From Oscillospiraceae bacterium (GTDB lineage Bacteria > Bacillota > Clostridia > Oscillospirales > Oscillospiraceae), in contig SVMA01000012.1 in NCBI GenBank assembly GCA_015067635.1, positions 1 through 48,339 of the forward strand: DNA of 48,339 nt, given 5' to 3'. The position numbers were made by a program, and so were the translations under genes. This document shows, piece by piece, positions 23,333-32,368 of the stretch. The notes under the pieces were generated by a model. The model did no database searches and was not told where the DNA came from. It saw only the letters and a list, made by a program, of their open reading frames with translations. Position 1 is the stretch's first letter, and each line of letters starts with the position of its first letter.

Positions 23333-24099
23333 AAAATCCCTCCTGCCAACGCCTGAAATCCTTCTCCCCTGCCAATTTCCTCCGGTGCAAACGCTACCAT
23401 CGGACTGATATTCTGCCCGTTCAACCGTACCTGCTCCAAACGTATCAGCAGCATCATCCCACCGGGTTTGCCGACAGCCCGATAGGGTATCAATCGTGCA
23501 CCGCTTATGCCGGCAGCAGCCAGCGCTGATACGGGATCATTGATGATTTCCCGGGAAATACCCAGCTTCATCCCAACGTCCATTCCTACAATCAATACCG
23601 CTTCTCCCGTGATCGGGTCCCGCAGGGTATTTCCGGTATCCACAAGAGCCATCAATTTCACTTGATTTCCCATCCAGCACAATTCCACAGGCTGGTACTT
23701 CTTAATCCCCAATGGCGATTTGACACCGATCGCACACAAAAATGCCACACCGGCAGCAGAAAGAAGTAAAGAAGGAAAGCTTCCGGTCCCCAAGCCGATT
23801 GCCATACCGCCCAGGGCCATACTGAGCAATACAAAAATAGTCCCTTTGCGTAATGCACTGAGATTGCATCCAAAAGCAACGACCGACATCAAAGCCAAAA
23901 CAACAATTCGGCAAACAATATTTCCGAGAAAACCGCATCCGGGCAGCATACAAATTCCGGCATACACGCTGCCAACCCCAGCAGCGGCTGCAGTCCGTTT
24001 CCATCCGGATGGATAGCCGGTCAGTCGGTTTGCACCCATCAACAGCAGCCAGTCAATCAAAAAATTGAGAAGAATCACCAAATCCAAATATACTACCAC
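23329..24099 (-). CDS. spoIIGA: Pro-sigma-E processing peptidase SpoIIGA
   Basis: The N-terminal half has about five membrane segments ([20 protein letters not shown] onward). The C-terminal half holds the aspartic-protease motif [16 protein letters not shown] near residue 165 and a late [15 protein letters not shown]. This is the membrane protease that activates pro-sigma-E after septation. I set the start at GTG 24099 because AGGAGGGGG lies 7 nt upstream; the 34-codon longer frame is unsupported. It forms an operon with sigE. Confidence 0.95.
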   Translation of the reverse strand: MVVYLDLVILLNFLIDWLLLMGANRLTGYPSGWKRTAAAAGVGSVYAGICMLPGCGFLGNIVCRIVVLALMSVVAFGCNLSALRKGTIFVLLSMALGGMAIGLGTGSFPSLLLSAAGVAFLCAIGVKSPLGIKKYQPVELCWMGNQVKLMALVDTGNTLRDPITGEAVLIVGMDVGMKLGISREIINDPVSALAAAGISGARLIPYRAVGKPGGMMLLIRLEQVRLNGQNISPMVAFAPEEIGRGEGFQALAGGIL

Positions 24100-24129
24100 A
24101 TCTGCGCCCCCTCCTGTGAAGATGGTTTC

Positions 24130-24187
24130 AGTATAAAGTAGTCCATACGAAAAGTTAGTCGCATCCTCGTCTGTTTGCACCGACAAA
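24130..24187 (-). promoter_or_regulatory. Possible spoIIG promoter region with Spo0A-like box
   Basis: On the minus strand TATACT (24130-24135) lies 30 bp upstream of spoIIGA, and TTTGTCG (24181-24187), matching the first seven bases of a 0A box, lies 45 bp further up. In Bacillus this operon is activated by Spo0A from boxes at such distances. No clear -35 is visible, as expected for an activator-dependent promoter. Confidence 0.35.
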
Positions 24188-24237
24188 TCCCCACTGTCCA
24201 TCTATCAATATGGGACATACTCCCCCTTTTAGAGAGA

Positions 24238-24270
24238 AAGCGGCAGCTGATTTTATCAGCTGCCGCTTGT
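24238..24270 (-). terminator. Terminator overlapping the end of the DUF951 gene
   Basis: On the minus strand AAGCGGCAGCTGAT, AA loop, ATCAGCTGCCGCTT, then a T/C-rich tail. The stop codon of the DUF951 gene is inside the stem. Confidence 0.75.
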
Positions 24271-24465
24271 TTCTGTCGATGAATTTTCAGTTTTACTGAT
24301 GCTGCGGATATTTTTTTCTGCCTTGAACCGGGGCACCATAATTTCATGCCCGCAGCCGAGACAGCGCAAACGGAAATCCGCACCGGTTCGCAACACCTGC
24401 CACCGCTTTTCGCCACAGGGATGGGGCTTTTTCATCGTAAGAATGTCATTGAGTTGAATATCCAT
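24256..24465 (-). CDS. DUF951 family protein
   Basis: The 69-residue protein has the conserved block DILTMKKPHPCGEKRWQVLR and GADFRLRCLGCGHEIMVPRF, which defines DUF951: a single Cys, then CxxC. The function is unknown; the conserved cysteines suggest zinc or nucleic-acid binding. The start at 24465 has AGTGAGGA upstream and begins MDIQLNDI as in relatives; an earlier in-frame codon would add nine residues. It lies 7 bp after rarA and is probably cotranscribed with it. Confidence 0.88.
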   Translation of the reverse strand: MDIQLNDILTMKKPHPCGEKRWQVLRTGADFRLRCLGCGHEIMVPRFKAEKNIRSISKTENSSTETSGS

Positions 24466-24472
24466 GGTATCC

Positions 24473-25735
24473 TCACTTCCCCTTGATTGCATCCCAGTAT
24501 TGCTTGGCAGACTGTTCTAATTTGTTGCTGCCGTACTCATAATAAGTCCTTCCTGCCAAATCGTCTGGCAGGTATTGCTGCATGACCCAGTGATTGGGAT
24601 AGCTGTGGGGATACTGATAGCCCTGTTCCCGTTCCATGGTGAAGCTGTCTGCATGCATATTCTGCAAGTGGCGGGGAAAGCCCCTGCCCAAACCGTTACG
24701 AATATCCGCAAGAGCCTCATCCAGAGCAACATGCGCAGAATTGGACTTGGGTGAGGTTGCCATAAGCACTGCCGCATCTCCCAATGGGATTCTTGCCTCT
24801 GGCATTCCCAGCATCAATGCCGCATCCACGCAGGACTTGACTATGGGAATGATTTGCGGAAACGCCAAACCCACATCCTCACATGCAATCACCATCAGTC
24901 GGCGGCACGCAGCCTGCATTTGACCGGCCTCCAAAAGCCGCGCCAAATAATGGCATGCGGCATCCGGATCGGAACCCCGAACGGATTTTTGCAGAGCAGA
25001 CAGCAAATCATAGAAATTGTCTCCTTCCCGGTCTGCACGCAGTGCACTTTTCTGAGTAACTGCTTTGGCATCCTCCAGCGTCAGCGGCAATACTCCATCT
25101 TTGGGCTGACCGGCAGAAAACAAAACCTCAACCGCATTCATGGCTTTGCGGATATCTCCGCCGCAGGAACCGGCAATATACTCCAAAGCCCCTTCCTCGG
25201 GCTGTGCCGTCAGGGCATTGCGTTGTTCCAGAAATGCAACTGACCGCTTTACGGCTTTCAAAGCAGCCTCTGCGTTGATTTGCTTAAATTCAAAAACGGT
25301 AGAACGGCTCAGGATTGCGTTAAACACATAAAAATAAGGATTCTCTGTGGTAGACGCAATCAAGGTGATCTTGCCGCTTTCAATATAATCCAAAAGGGTC
25401 TGCTGCTGTTTTTTATTAAAGGACTGGATCTCGTCCAAATACAGCAAAATTCCGTTGGGCGCCAAAAAGGTGTCCAACTGGGCCGTGATTTCCTTAATGT
25501 CCGCCGTGGATGCCGTAGTAGCATTGAGCTGGAACAGCGTCCTGTTGGTTTGCTGGGCAATAATTTTGGCGACTGTAGTCTTGCCTGTACCGCTGGGGCC
25601 GTAGAAAATCATATTGGGGATCTTGCCGCCGTCAATAAGACGACGCAGTATTCCCTTTTTGCCCAAAAGATGCTCCTGACCGTAAACCTCGTCAAGAGTT
25701 TGCGGACGCAACAGATCTGCAAGTGGCTGATACAT
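24473..25735 (-). CDS. rarA: Replication-associated recombination protein A (RarA/MgsA)
   Basis: The 420-residue AAA+ ATPase has LADLLRPQTLDEVYGQEHLL, Walker A GPSGTGKTT (46-54), Walker B LYLDEIQSFNKKQQ, sensor 1 ASTTENPYF, and the C-terminal tetramerisation region ending EQSAKQYWDAI. It acts at stalled replication forks, as known for MgsA/WRNIP1 relatives. AAGGAGCAGCCT precedes ATG, and a TATACT lies about 30 bp further up. Confidence 0.96.
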   Translation of the reverse strand: MYQPLADLLRPQTLDEVYGQEHLLGKKGILRRLIDGGKIPNMIFYGPSGTGKTTVAKIIAQQTNRTLFQLNATTASTADIKEITAQLDTFLAPNGILLYLDEIQSFNKKQQQTLLDYIESGKITLIASTTENPYFYVFNAILSRSTVFEFKQINAEAALKAVKRSVAFLEQRNALTAQPEEGALEYIAGSCGGDIRKAMNAVEVLFSAGQPKDGVLPLTLEDAKAVTQKSALRADREGDNFYDLLSALQKSVRGSDPDAACHYLARLLEAGQMQAACRRLMVIACEDVGLAFPQIIPIVKSCVDAALMLGMPEARIPLGDAAVLMATSPKSNSAHVALDEALADIRNGLGRGFPRHLQNMHADSFTMEREQGYQYPHSYPNHWVMQQYLPDDLAGRTYYEYGSNKLEQSAKQYWDAIKGK

Positions 25736-25875
25736 AGGCTGCTCCTTCCTCTTTTTTTACAGTATAGCATACCTTTTGAGAAAATGCACCAACTTTTTTG
25801 TCATTTTCGTCTTTTTGTTCTACAATCTTTTTCTGTGAAACAGAAAAATAAACTGTACTTTTTCCAGATTTATGC

Positions 25876-25881
25876 TATAAT
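25876..25881 (+). promoter_or_regulatory. -10 element upstream of the decarboxylase beta gene
   Basis: TATGCTATAATG has a TATAAT with an extended TG-type context, 40 bp before the ATG. The -35 is poor. Confidence 0.45.
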
Positions 25882-25920
25882 GTGTTCGTTATAGAAAATA
25901 TGACCTTACGGAGGTTATTT

Positions 25921-27048
25921 ATGGAAGAGCTTGTGAAATACCTGGGTGCCATTATGCCGCAAATGGTGATTATGTGGGGTATTGGCGGTTTGCTGATTTA
26001 CTTAGCCATTGTCAAGGAAATGGAGCCGACATTGCTTCTGCCCATGGGCTTCGGTGCAATTTTGATGAACCTGCCCCCGGTCATGGTTGACGGTCATCAG
26101 GGCGGCGTTTACGAAGTGATTGGGACTCTGTTCAATGCCGGTATCGAAACGGCTGAGCTGTTTCCCCTGCTGCTGTTCATCGGCATCGGTGCCATGATCG
26201 ATTTTGGTCCCCTGCTCAGCAATCCCAAATTCATGATTTTTGGTGCGGCTGCCCAATTCGGTATTTTCTTCACACTGTTCGCAGCCTCTTTCTTCTTCAA
26301 TATCGAAGAAGCCGCCTCTATCTCCATCATCGGTGCCGCTGACGGTCCCACAGCTATCTATGTTGCCGGTCAGCTCCTGCCTGAGGACAGCAAAATTATG
26401 GGTGCCATCATGGTGGCGGCTTATTCCTATATGGCCCTGGTGCCATTGATTCAGCCGCCTATCATCCGGTTGTGTACCACCCAGGCTGAGCGTAAGATCA
26501 GAATGGCAAATACCGGCAAGACCGTTTCCAAAACAACCCGAATCCTTTTCCCCATCGTTGTTACCATCGTTGTGGGCGTTGTTGCACCGGATGCTGTCGC
26601 CTTGATCGGATTCTTGATGTTCGGCAACCTGATTCGGGAATGTGGCGTACTGAACTCCCTCTCCGATACCGCGCAGAACGTTCTTGCAAATCTGATTACC
26701 ATCCTGCTGGGAATCACCATCTCCTTCCAGATGGAGGGAAAATACTTCCTCAGTCCGGTCACACTGCTGATCATTGCCTTGGGTCTGGTTGCATTTGTAT
26801 TCGATACCTTCGGCGGTGTTATGATCGCCAAGCTGATGAATCTGTTCCTTCCCGAGGGCAAAAAAATCAATCCCATGATCGGTGCCGCCGGTATCTCTGC
26901 TTTCCCCATGTCCGCCCGTGTTGTGCATAAGATGGGTCTGGCGGAGGACAATCAGAACTTCCTTTTGATGCATTCCATCGGCGTGAATGTATCCGGTCAG
27001 ATCGCGTCTGTGATTGCAGGCGGTTTGATTCTCTCCCTGTGTAACTGA
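25921..27048 (+). CDS. Sodium-pumping decarboxylase beta subunit (OadB/GcdB type)
   Basis: The 375-residue membrane protein has about ten segments and the conserved sodium-channel blocks GFGAILMNLP, IGIGAMIDFGPLLSNP, SIIGAADGPTAIYV and GGVMIAKLMNLF. This subunit couples decarboxylation of a carboxybiotin to Na+ export in oxaloacetate, methylmalonyl-CoA or glutaconyl-CoA decarboxylases; sequence alone does not say which. ACGGAGGTTATTT precedes ATG 25921; the longer frame to 25882 has no ribosome site. Only a small gamma-like gene follows, so the alpha and biotin carrier subunits must be elsewhere. Confidence 0.93.
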   Translation: MEELVKYLGAIMPQMVIMWGIGGLLIYLAIVKEMEPTLLLPMGFGAILMNLPPVMVDGHQGGVYEVIGTLFNAGIETAELFPLLLFIGIGAMIDFGPLLSNPKFMIFGAAAQFGIFFTLFAASFFFNIEEAASISIIGAADGPTAIYVAGQLLPEDSKIMGAIMVAAYSYMALVPLIQPPIIRLCTTQAERKIRMANTGKTVSKTTRILFPIVVTIVVGVVAPDAVALIGFLMFGNLIRECGVLNSLSDTAQNVLANLITILLGITISFQMEGKYFLSPVTLLIIALGLVAFVFDTFGGVMIAKLMNLFLPEGKKINPMIGAAGISAFPMSARVVHKMGLAEDNQNFLLMHSIGVNVSGQIASVIAGGLILSLCN

Positions 27049-27071
27049 GCGTGTTTATAGGAGGAAATAGA

Positions 27072-27260
27072 ATGAATGATTTAGCGATTCGTATCGGCAG
27101 TGCTATCGTATCCTACTTTTCACAAATCGAATTGGACATCAGTGCCGCCCGTCTCCCCGCTGTTTTGAGCATCGTCGGTGTCGGCATGCTGGGTATTTTT
27201 ACAGTTACTCTTGTGATTATTCTGATCTCTACACTGCTCAACAAAATCGGTTCCAAATAA
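27072..27260 (+). CDS. OadG-like gamma subunit
   Basis: The 62-residue protein has a single membrane segment with the OadG-type pattern GVGMLGIFTVTLVIILISTLLNK. TAGGAGGAAATAGA precedes ATG 27072. The gene begins 23 bp after the beta subunit, and gamma subunits usually anchor and assemble the alpha-beta complex. It is shorter than most OadG proteins and lacks the Pro-rich linker, so the call rests on the membrane segment and the position. Confidence 0.7.
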   Translation: MNDLAIRIGSAIVSYFSQIELDISAARLPAVLSIVGVGMLGIFTVTLVIILISTLLNKIGSK

Positions 27261-27264
27261 AATC

Positions 27265-27290
27265 ATCGGGTCTGCCGCGGCAGACCCGAT
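27265..27290. terminator. Hairpin between gamma-subunit gene and histidine phosphatase gene
   Basis: ATCGGGTCTGCC, GC, GGCAGACCCGAT: a 12-bp perfect stem between two convergent genes. The T-run is weak (TGCGTT on plus, GATTTTATTT on minus). Confidence 0.7.
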
Positions 27291-27294
27291 TGCG

Positions 27295-27927
27295 TTATAT
27301 TGACTTTGGCAAATTGGTTTGCAGCTCCCCTAAAAAATCGCAGGCACCCTGTACTACCGTATGAAAATCTCCGTCATACCGGTAGACTGTAACCGAGGCG
27401 TTGGGCACCCAGGGAATTTCCTGAGCCGCCGCCACACCGCGTCCTGAAATGTAGCTTTCTATCATACGAATGGGTGTAGCATGTGCAACCAGGCAGAAAG
27501 ACTCCACTTCTCCATGCAAAAGCTCTTCAAACAAGTGTGTCACACGGGTATAGAGCTGTGCGCAGGTTTCTCCGTTTTCTGGTGCTGCCGCACCGATATC
27601 GGCACGCCAATTTGCGTAGGAACGTGGGAATCTCTCTCCGATTTCCTCAAACGACAGTCCCTGCCATGCGCCTGCATTGATTTCCATCAGCGCATCACAC
27701 TTTACCGTCATACATCCCTGCCGCTGGGCAATGGCGTTTGCCGTATCCACAGCTCTCTGCAACGGACTGACATAGATTTTATCCACATGGTATTGATCCA
27801 CATATTCCGCCATAAGCTGTGCCTGTTTTCTTCCCAATTCTGTCAACGGTGCATCAATTTGCCCGGTAAATACCTTCTGCACATTTGTCTCACTTTGGCC
27901 GTGGCGCACCAGAATAATCGTCTTCAT
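27295..27927 (-). CDS. Histidine phosphatase family protein
   Basis: The 210-residue protein has the catalytic LVRHGQSETN (His9, Arg8) at the N-terminus, YVSPLQRAVDTA, the acid/base Glu in LMEINAGAWQGLSFEEI, and the second His in CLVAHATPIRM. This is a cofactor-independent-type phosphatase of the phosphoglycerate mutase superfamily, perhaps close to CobC or PhoE. The substrate is unknown. It is a single gene, convergent with the decarboxylase genes. Confidence 0.92.
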   Translation of the reverse strand: MKTIILVRHGQSETNVQKVFTGQIDAPLTELGRKQAQLMAEYVDQYHVDKIYVSPLQRAVDTANAIAQRQGCMTVKCDALMEINAGAWQGLSFEEIGERFPRSYANWRADIGAAAPENGETCAQLYTRVTHLFEELLHGEVESFCLVAHATPIRMIESYISGRGVAAAQEIPWVPNASVTVYRYDGDFHTVVQGACDFLGELQTNLPKSI

Positions 27928-27955
27928 CTTCTATCTCCTGTCCGGAAAATAATGC

Positions 27956-27984
27956 TTGCTTTATCTTACTACACAAGATATAAT
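27956..27984 (+). promoter_or_regulatory. Promoter of the TIM-barrel operon
   Basis: TTGCTT, 17 nt, then TATAAT, 29 bp before the first, broken paralogue. It is intact and probably drives the downstream genes. Confidence 0.75.
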
Positions 27985-28012
27985 AAGTCAATAATTATGC
28001 AACGGTGATATT

Positions 28013-28823
28013 GTGAAAATTTCAACAGAAATCAACTCTGCTTCTCGCCGGGTTGGTCAGGCAAAAGCCATCGAGCTGGTTGCAAAAGCCGGCTTTGACC
28101 ATTTTGATTTTTCCATGTTTGAAATGGCAAAAGTCCACTGGGAATCCAAGCGCTTTTGGACAACGATTCTTCTCTTGCCGGCGGTCAATATCTGAAATAC
28201 GTCCGCCAGCTGCGGAAAATCGCAGAGGATAACGGCATTACCTGCAATCAGTCCCATGCACCGTTTCCCTCTTTCCCCTGCGTATTTGATTTATTGAAGC
28301 GTGCAATCGAGTGTACTGCCGAAATGGGCGGTGAAAGATGTATCGCCAGCTCCTGCCCTTTGCCAAAGAACACGGTGTGAAAATCGCAACGGAAAACATG
28401 TGGGGTTGGGATAGTGCCAAAGATCATGCCTCACCGGTAGCATGCTCCACCCATGACAGCTTTCTGGAACAGGTCCTGGACGTAGGTGATGACTTTTTGG
28501 TCGCTTGCGTTGATGTGGGACATGCTGAAATGAAGGGCTTGGGCACCAGTGCCGCACAAATGATCCGCACCCTGGGTCATCACGTGCAGGCGTTGCATCT
28601 GCACGATATTGACCTGCATAAAGATAATCATCAAATCCCCTTCTCACTGAATATTGACTATGGCCCCATCGTGAAGGCATTAAAGGACATTGATTATCGG
28701 GGTGTCTTTACCTTAGAGGCAGATGGCTATTTAGGCAGTGTTGCAGATATGGATATTTTTGAGGGAGTTTGTAATTTGCAAAAGGCGGCACGCCGCCTTG
28801 CGAATATATTTGAAATACTATAA
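28013..28823 (+). pseudogene. Broken first copy of the TIM-barrel epimerase array
   Basis: Three frames together spell a protein like the two intact copies downstream. It starts at GTG 28013 (MKISTEINSASRRVGQAKAI). The frame shifts once near 28156 (after WESKRFW, continuing NDSSLAGGQYLKYVRQL). It shifts again near 28338, where comparison with copy 2 shows about 49 bp missing between GGE and MYRQLLPFAKE. The missing part includes the CVIHP segment that carries a metal-site neighbourhood. The last third, to ANIFEIL, is intact. It is a pseudogene unless the shifts are sequencing errors. Confidence 0.88.
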
Positions 28824-28842
28824 GAAAGCTGAGGGTCACTCC

Positions 28843-29706
28843 ATGAAAGTTTCTACCGAAATCGCCTCTATCTCCTGCCGTGTCGGACGCGAAAAAGCAA
28901 TTCAATATGTAGCGGAAGCTGGTTTTGATGCCTTTGATTTGTCCATGTCCAGTCTGATCTCTTATACGACGGATTGGAAAATGATTGCCAACAGAGATGA
29001 CATTCTTGCCGGAGATCAATATCTAAAATACATACGCCAACTGAAACGGGTGGCGGATGACAACGGAATCCCCTGTAATCAGTCCCATGCACCGTTCCCT
29101 TCCATGGATCCCATAGCGCACAATTTTTTGAAGCGCGCTATTGAATGCACCGCAGAAATGGGCGGTAAGATATGTGTCATTCATCCGGATAACAACCGTT
29201 CTCCCGAAGAAAATGCGCAGATGTACATTGAGCTGCTCCCCTTTGCCAAGGACCACGGCGTGAAAATCGCGACGGAAAATATGTGGAACTGGAATCACGC
29301 AGAAAACCATGCTGCTCCTGCCGCCTGCTCGCATCACGACAATTTCCTGGCACACATGGAAGCTGTGAACGATCCTTATTTTGTCGCCTGTGTGGACATT
29401 GGTCATGCAGAAATGGAAGGGCTGAATACCAGTGCACCGCAAATGATCCGCACTCTGGGAAAGCATGTGCAGGCATTGCACATCCACGATGTCGACAAGC
29501 ACAATGACAATCACCAGATTCCTTTTTCGCTGAATGTGGACTTTGAGGCTGTCGTGCAGGCCTTGAAGGACATCAACTATTCAGGCTACTTTACCCTGGA
29601 ATCCGTCTGCTATCTGCGGGAAAACCCGGATTGGGATACCTTTGATTGCGTATGCACTCTACAGAAGTCTGTTCGCAGACTGGCAAATATGTTTGAGACG
29701 CTATAA
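28843..29706 (+). CDS. Sugar phosphate isomerase/epimerase, TIM barrel (copy 2)
   Basis: The 287-residue protein belongs to the xylose-isomerase-like/AP-endonuclease-2 barrel superfamily. Metal-site motifs in order: KIATENMWNW (Glu), FVACVDIGHAEM (Asp and His), ALHIHDVDKHN (His, Asp) and YFTLES (Glu). It starts at 28843; the in-frame start further up is inside copy 1. The substrate is not readable. It shares more than half its residues by eye with copy 3 and lies 19 bp after copy 1 and 18 bp before copy 3, in one operon. Confidence 0.9.
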   Translation: MKVSTEIASISCRVGREKAIQYVAEAGFDAFDLSMSSLISYTTDWKMIANRDDILAGDQYLKYIRQLKRVADDNGIPCNQSHAPFPSMDPIAHNFLKRAIECTAEMGGKICVIHPDNNRSPEENAQMYIELLPFAKDHGVKIATENMWNWNHAENHAAPAACSHHDNFLAHMEAVNDPYFVACVDIGHAEMEGLNTSAPQMIRTLGKHVQALHIHDVDKHNDNHQIPFSLNVDFEAVVQALKDINYSGYFTLESVCYLRENPDWDTFDCVCTLQKSVRRLANMFETL

Positions 29707-29724
29707 ACACAAAGGAAAAAGTAT

Positions 29725-30591
29725 ATGAAAATCTCAACCGAAACCATGTCCGTGGAACGTCGTGTCGGTCTGGAACAGGCAATCACCTATATTGCCAAAG
29801 CAGGATTTGATGCCTTTGATATGTCCCTGACCAATATTATGATTGAGGACGATGCTACGGAGCTGCTGATCTTTAACAAAAATCACCCCATGGCCGGCAC
29901 GCACTACTTGCAGTATGTTCGGCATCTGAAGCAAATCGCCGAAGACAACGGCATTATTTGCAATCAATCCCACGCTCCTTTTCCCGCAGATGAGCCCATT
30001 GTCCGTGACCGGCTGAAATGGGCATTGGAATGCACTGCAGAGTTGGGAGCTGAAATCTGTGTTATTCATCCCATCTGCCGTGTGGATATGCAAAGGAATG
30101 TGGAAATGTATCATGAACTGCTTCCCTTTGCTAAGGAATACGGTGTGAAAATTGCCACAGAGAACATGTGGGACTGGAATTTGAAGGAAGACCACGCATT
30201 CCCCACCAACTGTTCCCGTCACGATGATTTTCTTGCCCATATTGAAGCCGTAAATGACCCCGATTTTGTTGCCTGTGTGGACCTGGGTCATGCCGAAATG
30301 GATGGTCTGGATACCAGTGCCGATCTGATGATCCGCACGCTGGGAAAGCATGTGCAGGCTTTGCATATTCACGATATTGACGGACATAATGACAACCACC
30401 AAATTCCTTTCTCCCTGAATATTGACTACGGTCCCATCCTCAAGGCCCTGAAGGACGTTGGCTACAACGGTTATTTCACTCTGGAATCTGTCAATTATCT
30501 GCGGCTTAACCCCCAAATCGATACGCTTACCGGTTTAAAGGATATGGCTGCGGCAGCACGGCGTTTGGCCGATATGTTTGATGCACTATAA
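29725..30591 (+). CDS. Sugar phosphate isomerase/epimerase, TIM barrel (copy 3)
   Basis: The 288-residue protein has the same barrel and ligands as copy 2: KIATENMWDWN, FVACVDLGHAEMDG, ALHIHDIDGHNDN and YFTLESVNY. The region around residues 35-60 (IMIEDDATELLIFNKNHPM) differs clearly from copy 2, so the substrate pocket may differ too. AAAGGAAAAAGTAT precedes ATG. A HAD phosphatase gene follows, which suggests the pair handles sugar phosphates (inference). Confidence 0.9.
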   Translation: MKISTETMSVERRVGLEQAITYIAKAGFDAFDMSLTNIMIEDDATELLIFNKNHPMAGTHYLQYVRHLKQIAEDNGIICNQSHAPFPADEPIVRDRLKWALECTAELGAEICVIHPICRVDMQRNVEMYHELLPFAKEYGVKIATENMWDWNLKEDHAFPTNCSRHDDFLAHIEAVNDPDFVACVDLGHAEMDGLDTSADLMIRTLGKHVQALHIHDIDGHNDNHQIPFSLNIDYGPILKALKDVGYNGYFTLESVNYLRLNPQIDTLTGLKDMAAAARRLADMFDAL

Positions 30592-30609
30592 AGAAATGAG
30601 GTAATGACC

Positions 30610-31275
30610 ATGGTGAAACTGTGTGTATTCGATCTGGACGGCACTGTTTTAGATACGGTGGAATCCATTGCTTACTATGGCAACTACGCCTTGGAAAAGA
30701 ACGGAATCGAACCCATCCCAGTGAATGAATACAAATTTCTTGCCGGCAACGGAATCATCAATTTGATTAAGAACATGCTGAATTTCCGCGGCTGTATGTC
30801 GGACGAGAATTTTCAGAAGGTATTTCAAGACTATGACACCGCATACAACGCCAACACCTCCTACAAGACCAAAATGTTTGACGGCATGCAGGAAGCATTG
30901 GACGGCATCAAGGCTTTGGGTGTGAAGATTTCCATCGTTTCCAACAAGCCCCATTTTGCAACCTGCGGTGTGGTTAATTCCCTGTTTGGCGAAGGCTATT
31001 TTGACTGTGTATACGGTCAGCGGGAAGGCATCCCCATCAAACCCGACCCCACAGCTGTCAACCAGATTCTTGCGGATATGGGTGCAGCCAAGGAGGAATG
31101 CCTGTACATCGGAGATACCGGCACGGATATGAAAACCGGAAAGAATGCTCAGTTGTACACCATCGGTGTGTTGTGGGGCTTCCGCGGCAAGGAAGAACTG
31201 CTGGAAAACGGCGCAGACATGACCATCGAAAAGCCCAGTGAGTTATTGGAGCACGTTCGCAGCTGTAACAAATAA
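30610..31275 (+). CDS. HAD-family phosphatase, phosphoglycolate-phosphatase-like
   Basis: The 221-residue protein has motif I FDLDGTVLDTVESI (nucleophile Asp), motif II SNKP, motif III Lys in IKPDPTAV, and motif IV YIGDTGTDMKTG. A helical cap follows motif I (subclass I). I take ATG 30610, where GAGG lies 8 nt upstream; ATG 30604 is too close to it. It follows the epimerase array by 18 bp and is likely cotranscribed; the substrate may be a phosphosugar from that pathway. Confidence 0.92.
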   Translation: MVKLCVFDLDGTVLDTVESIAYYGNYALEKNGIEPIPVNEYKFLAGNGIINLIKNMLNFRGCMSDENFQKVFQDYDTAYNANTSYKTKMFDGMQEALDGIKALGVKISIVSNKPHFATCGVVNSLFGEGYFDCVYGQREGIPIKPDPTAVNQILADMGAAKEECLYIGDTGTDMKTGKNAQLYTIGVLWGFRGKEELLENGADMTIEKPSELLEHVRSCNK

Positions 31276-31345
31276 CAGCGGTCGGCCCCATCCGCAACAA
31301 AAGCTTTAGAATCGTAATAATTTCTTCGTAAAAGGTTGTGACTAT

Positions 31346-32353
31346 ATGAACCAGATTTATATTCCCCAGGGCTATCAGCCGGTGCTGGATGCCTATGATA
31401 CCCAACGGGCCATCGCCTATATCAAGGAGACCTTCCAGGAGGAGTTTTCCACCGCTTTGAATCTGAAGCGGGTATCTGCTCCCCTGTTCGTTACCGAGGA
31501 GTCCGGTCTGAATGACAATTTGAACGGCTATGAACGTGCCGTTTCCTTTGATGTTCCTGCTGTGGGTGAGGATGCTCAGGTAGTACACTCTCTGGCAAAG
31601 TGGAAGCGCCTTGCTCTGAAGCGGTACAATTTCAGCGTTGGAAACGGTCTGTATACCGATATGAATGCTATCCGTCGGGATGAAAGTCTGGATAACATCC
31701 ACTCCATCTATGTGGACCAGTGGGACTGGGAAAAGGTCATTACCAAGGAAAACCGCAATCTGGAATACCTGAAACTCATCGTTCGTGCCATTGTCCGGGC
31801 AATCTGTGACACCAATGACCGACTGCACGTTCGTTTTCCTCAGCTTCGTGTGGAACTGGATCGGGAGGTTTCCTTTGTCACCACCCAGGAACTGGAGGAT
31901 ATGTATCCTGACCTGACCGGCTCCCAACGGGAAAAGGCCTACGTCAAGGAGCATCACACCGCCTGTATTTTGCAGATTGGCGGCAAGCTGGCTTCCGGAA
32001 AGCCCCACGACGGACGCGCACCGGACTACGATGATTGGAGTCTCAACTGCGACATTTTCTTCTGGGATGAGGTTTTGGACCGGGCATTAGAAATCTCCTC
32101 CATGGGTATTCGTGTAGATGCCCAATCGCTGGCTTACCAGCTGAAAGAAGCTAACTGCGAACACCGCCGGGAATTGCCGTTCCATAAGATGCTGCTTAAT
32201 GACGAGCTTCCCCTGACCATTGGCGGCGGTATCGGTCAATCCCGCTTGAGTATGCTGATGATGGGCTGTGCCCATATTGGCGAAGTCCAGTCCAGTATTT
32301 GGGATGCCCAAACTGTTGAAGCCTGTGAAAAAGCCGGCATTCGGCTGCTGTAA
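31346..32353 (+). CDS. asnA: Aspartate-ammonia ligase (AsnA)
   Basis: The 335-residue protein matches AsnA along its length: KRVSAPLFVTEESGLNDNLN near the N-terminus, HSLAKWKRLALKRY, the class II synthetase-like DQWDWEK region, and TIGGGIGQSRLSMLMM at the C-terminus. It makes asparagine from aspartate, ammonia and ATP, with AMP as product. AAAGGTTGTGACTAT precedes ATG. No T-box or other riboswitch was seen in the 70-bp gap before it. An MFS gene follows after 15 bp. Confidence 0.97.
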   Translation: MNQIYIPQGYQPVLDAYDTQRAIAYIKETFQEEFSTALNLKRVSAPLFVTEESGLNDNLNGYERAVSFDVPAVGEDAQVVHSLAKWKRLALKRYNFSVGNGLYTDMNAIRRDESLDNIHSIYVDQWDWEKVITKENRNLEYLKLIVRAIVRAICDTNDRLHVRFPQLRVELDREVSFVTTQELEDMYPDLTGSQREKAYVKEHHTACILQIGGKLASGKPHDGRAPDYDDWSLNCDIFFWDEVLDRALEISSMGIRVDAQSLAYQLKEANCEHRRELPFHKMLLNDELPLTIGGGIGQSRLSMLMMGCAHIGEVQSSIWDAQTVEACEKAGIRLL

Positions 32354-32368
32354 TTTAGAGGATTAGAA

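Noticed and set aside
26002..26973. 323-codon open frame on the minus strand
   Set aside because: Antisense to the decarboxylase beta gene; the His/Gln/Asp-rich reading is typical of a shadow of a membrane protein.
31276..31345. Possible T-box or other riboswitch before asnA
   Set aside because: Only 70 bp long, with no specifier stem, no T-box sequence and no terminator.
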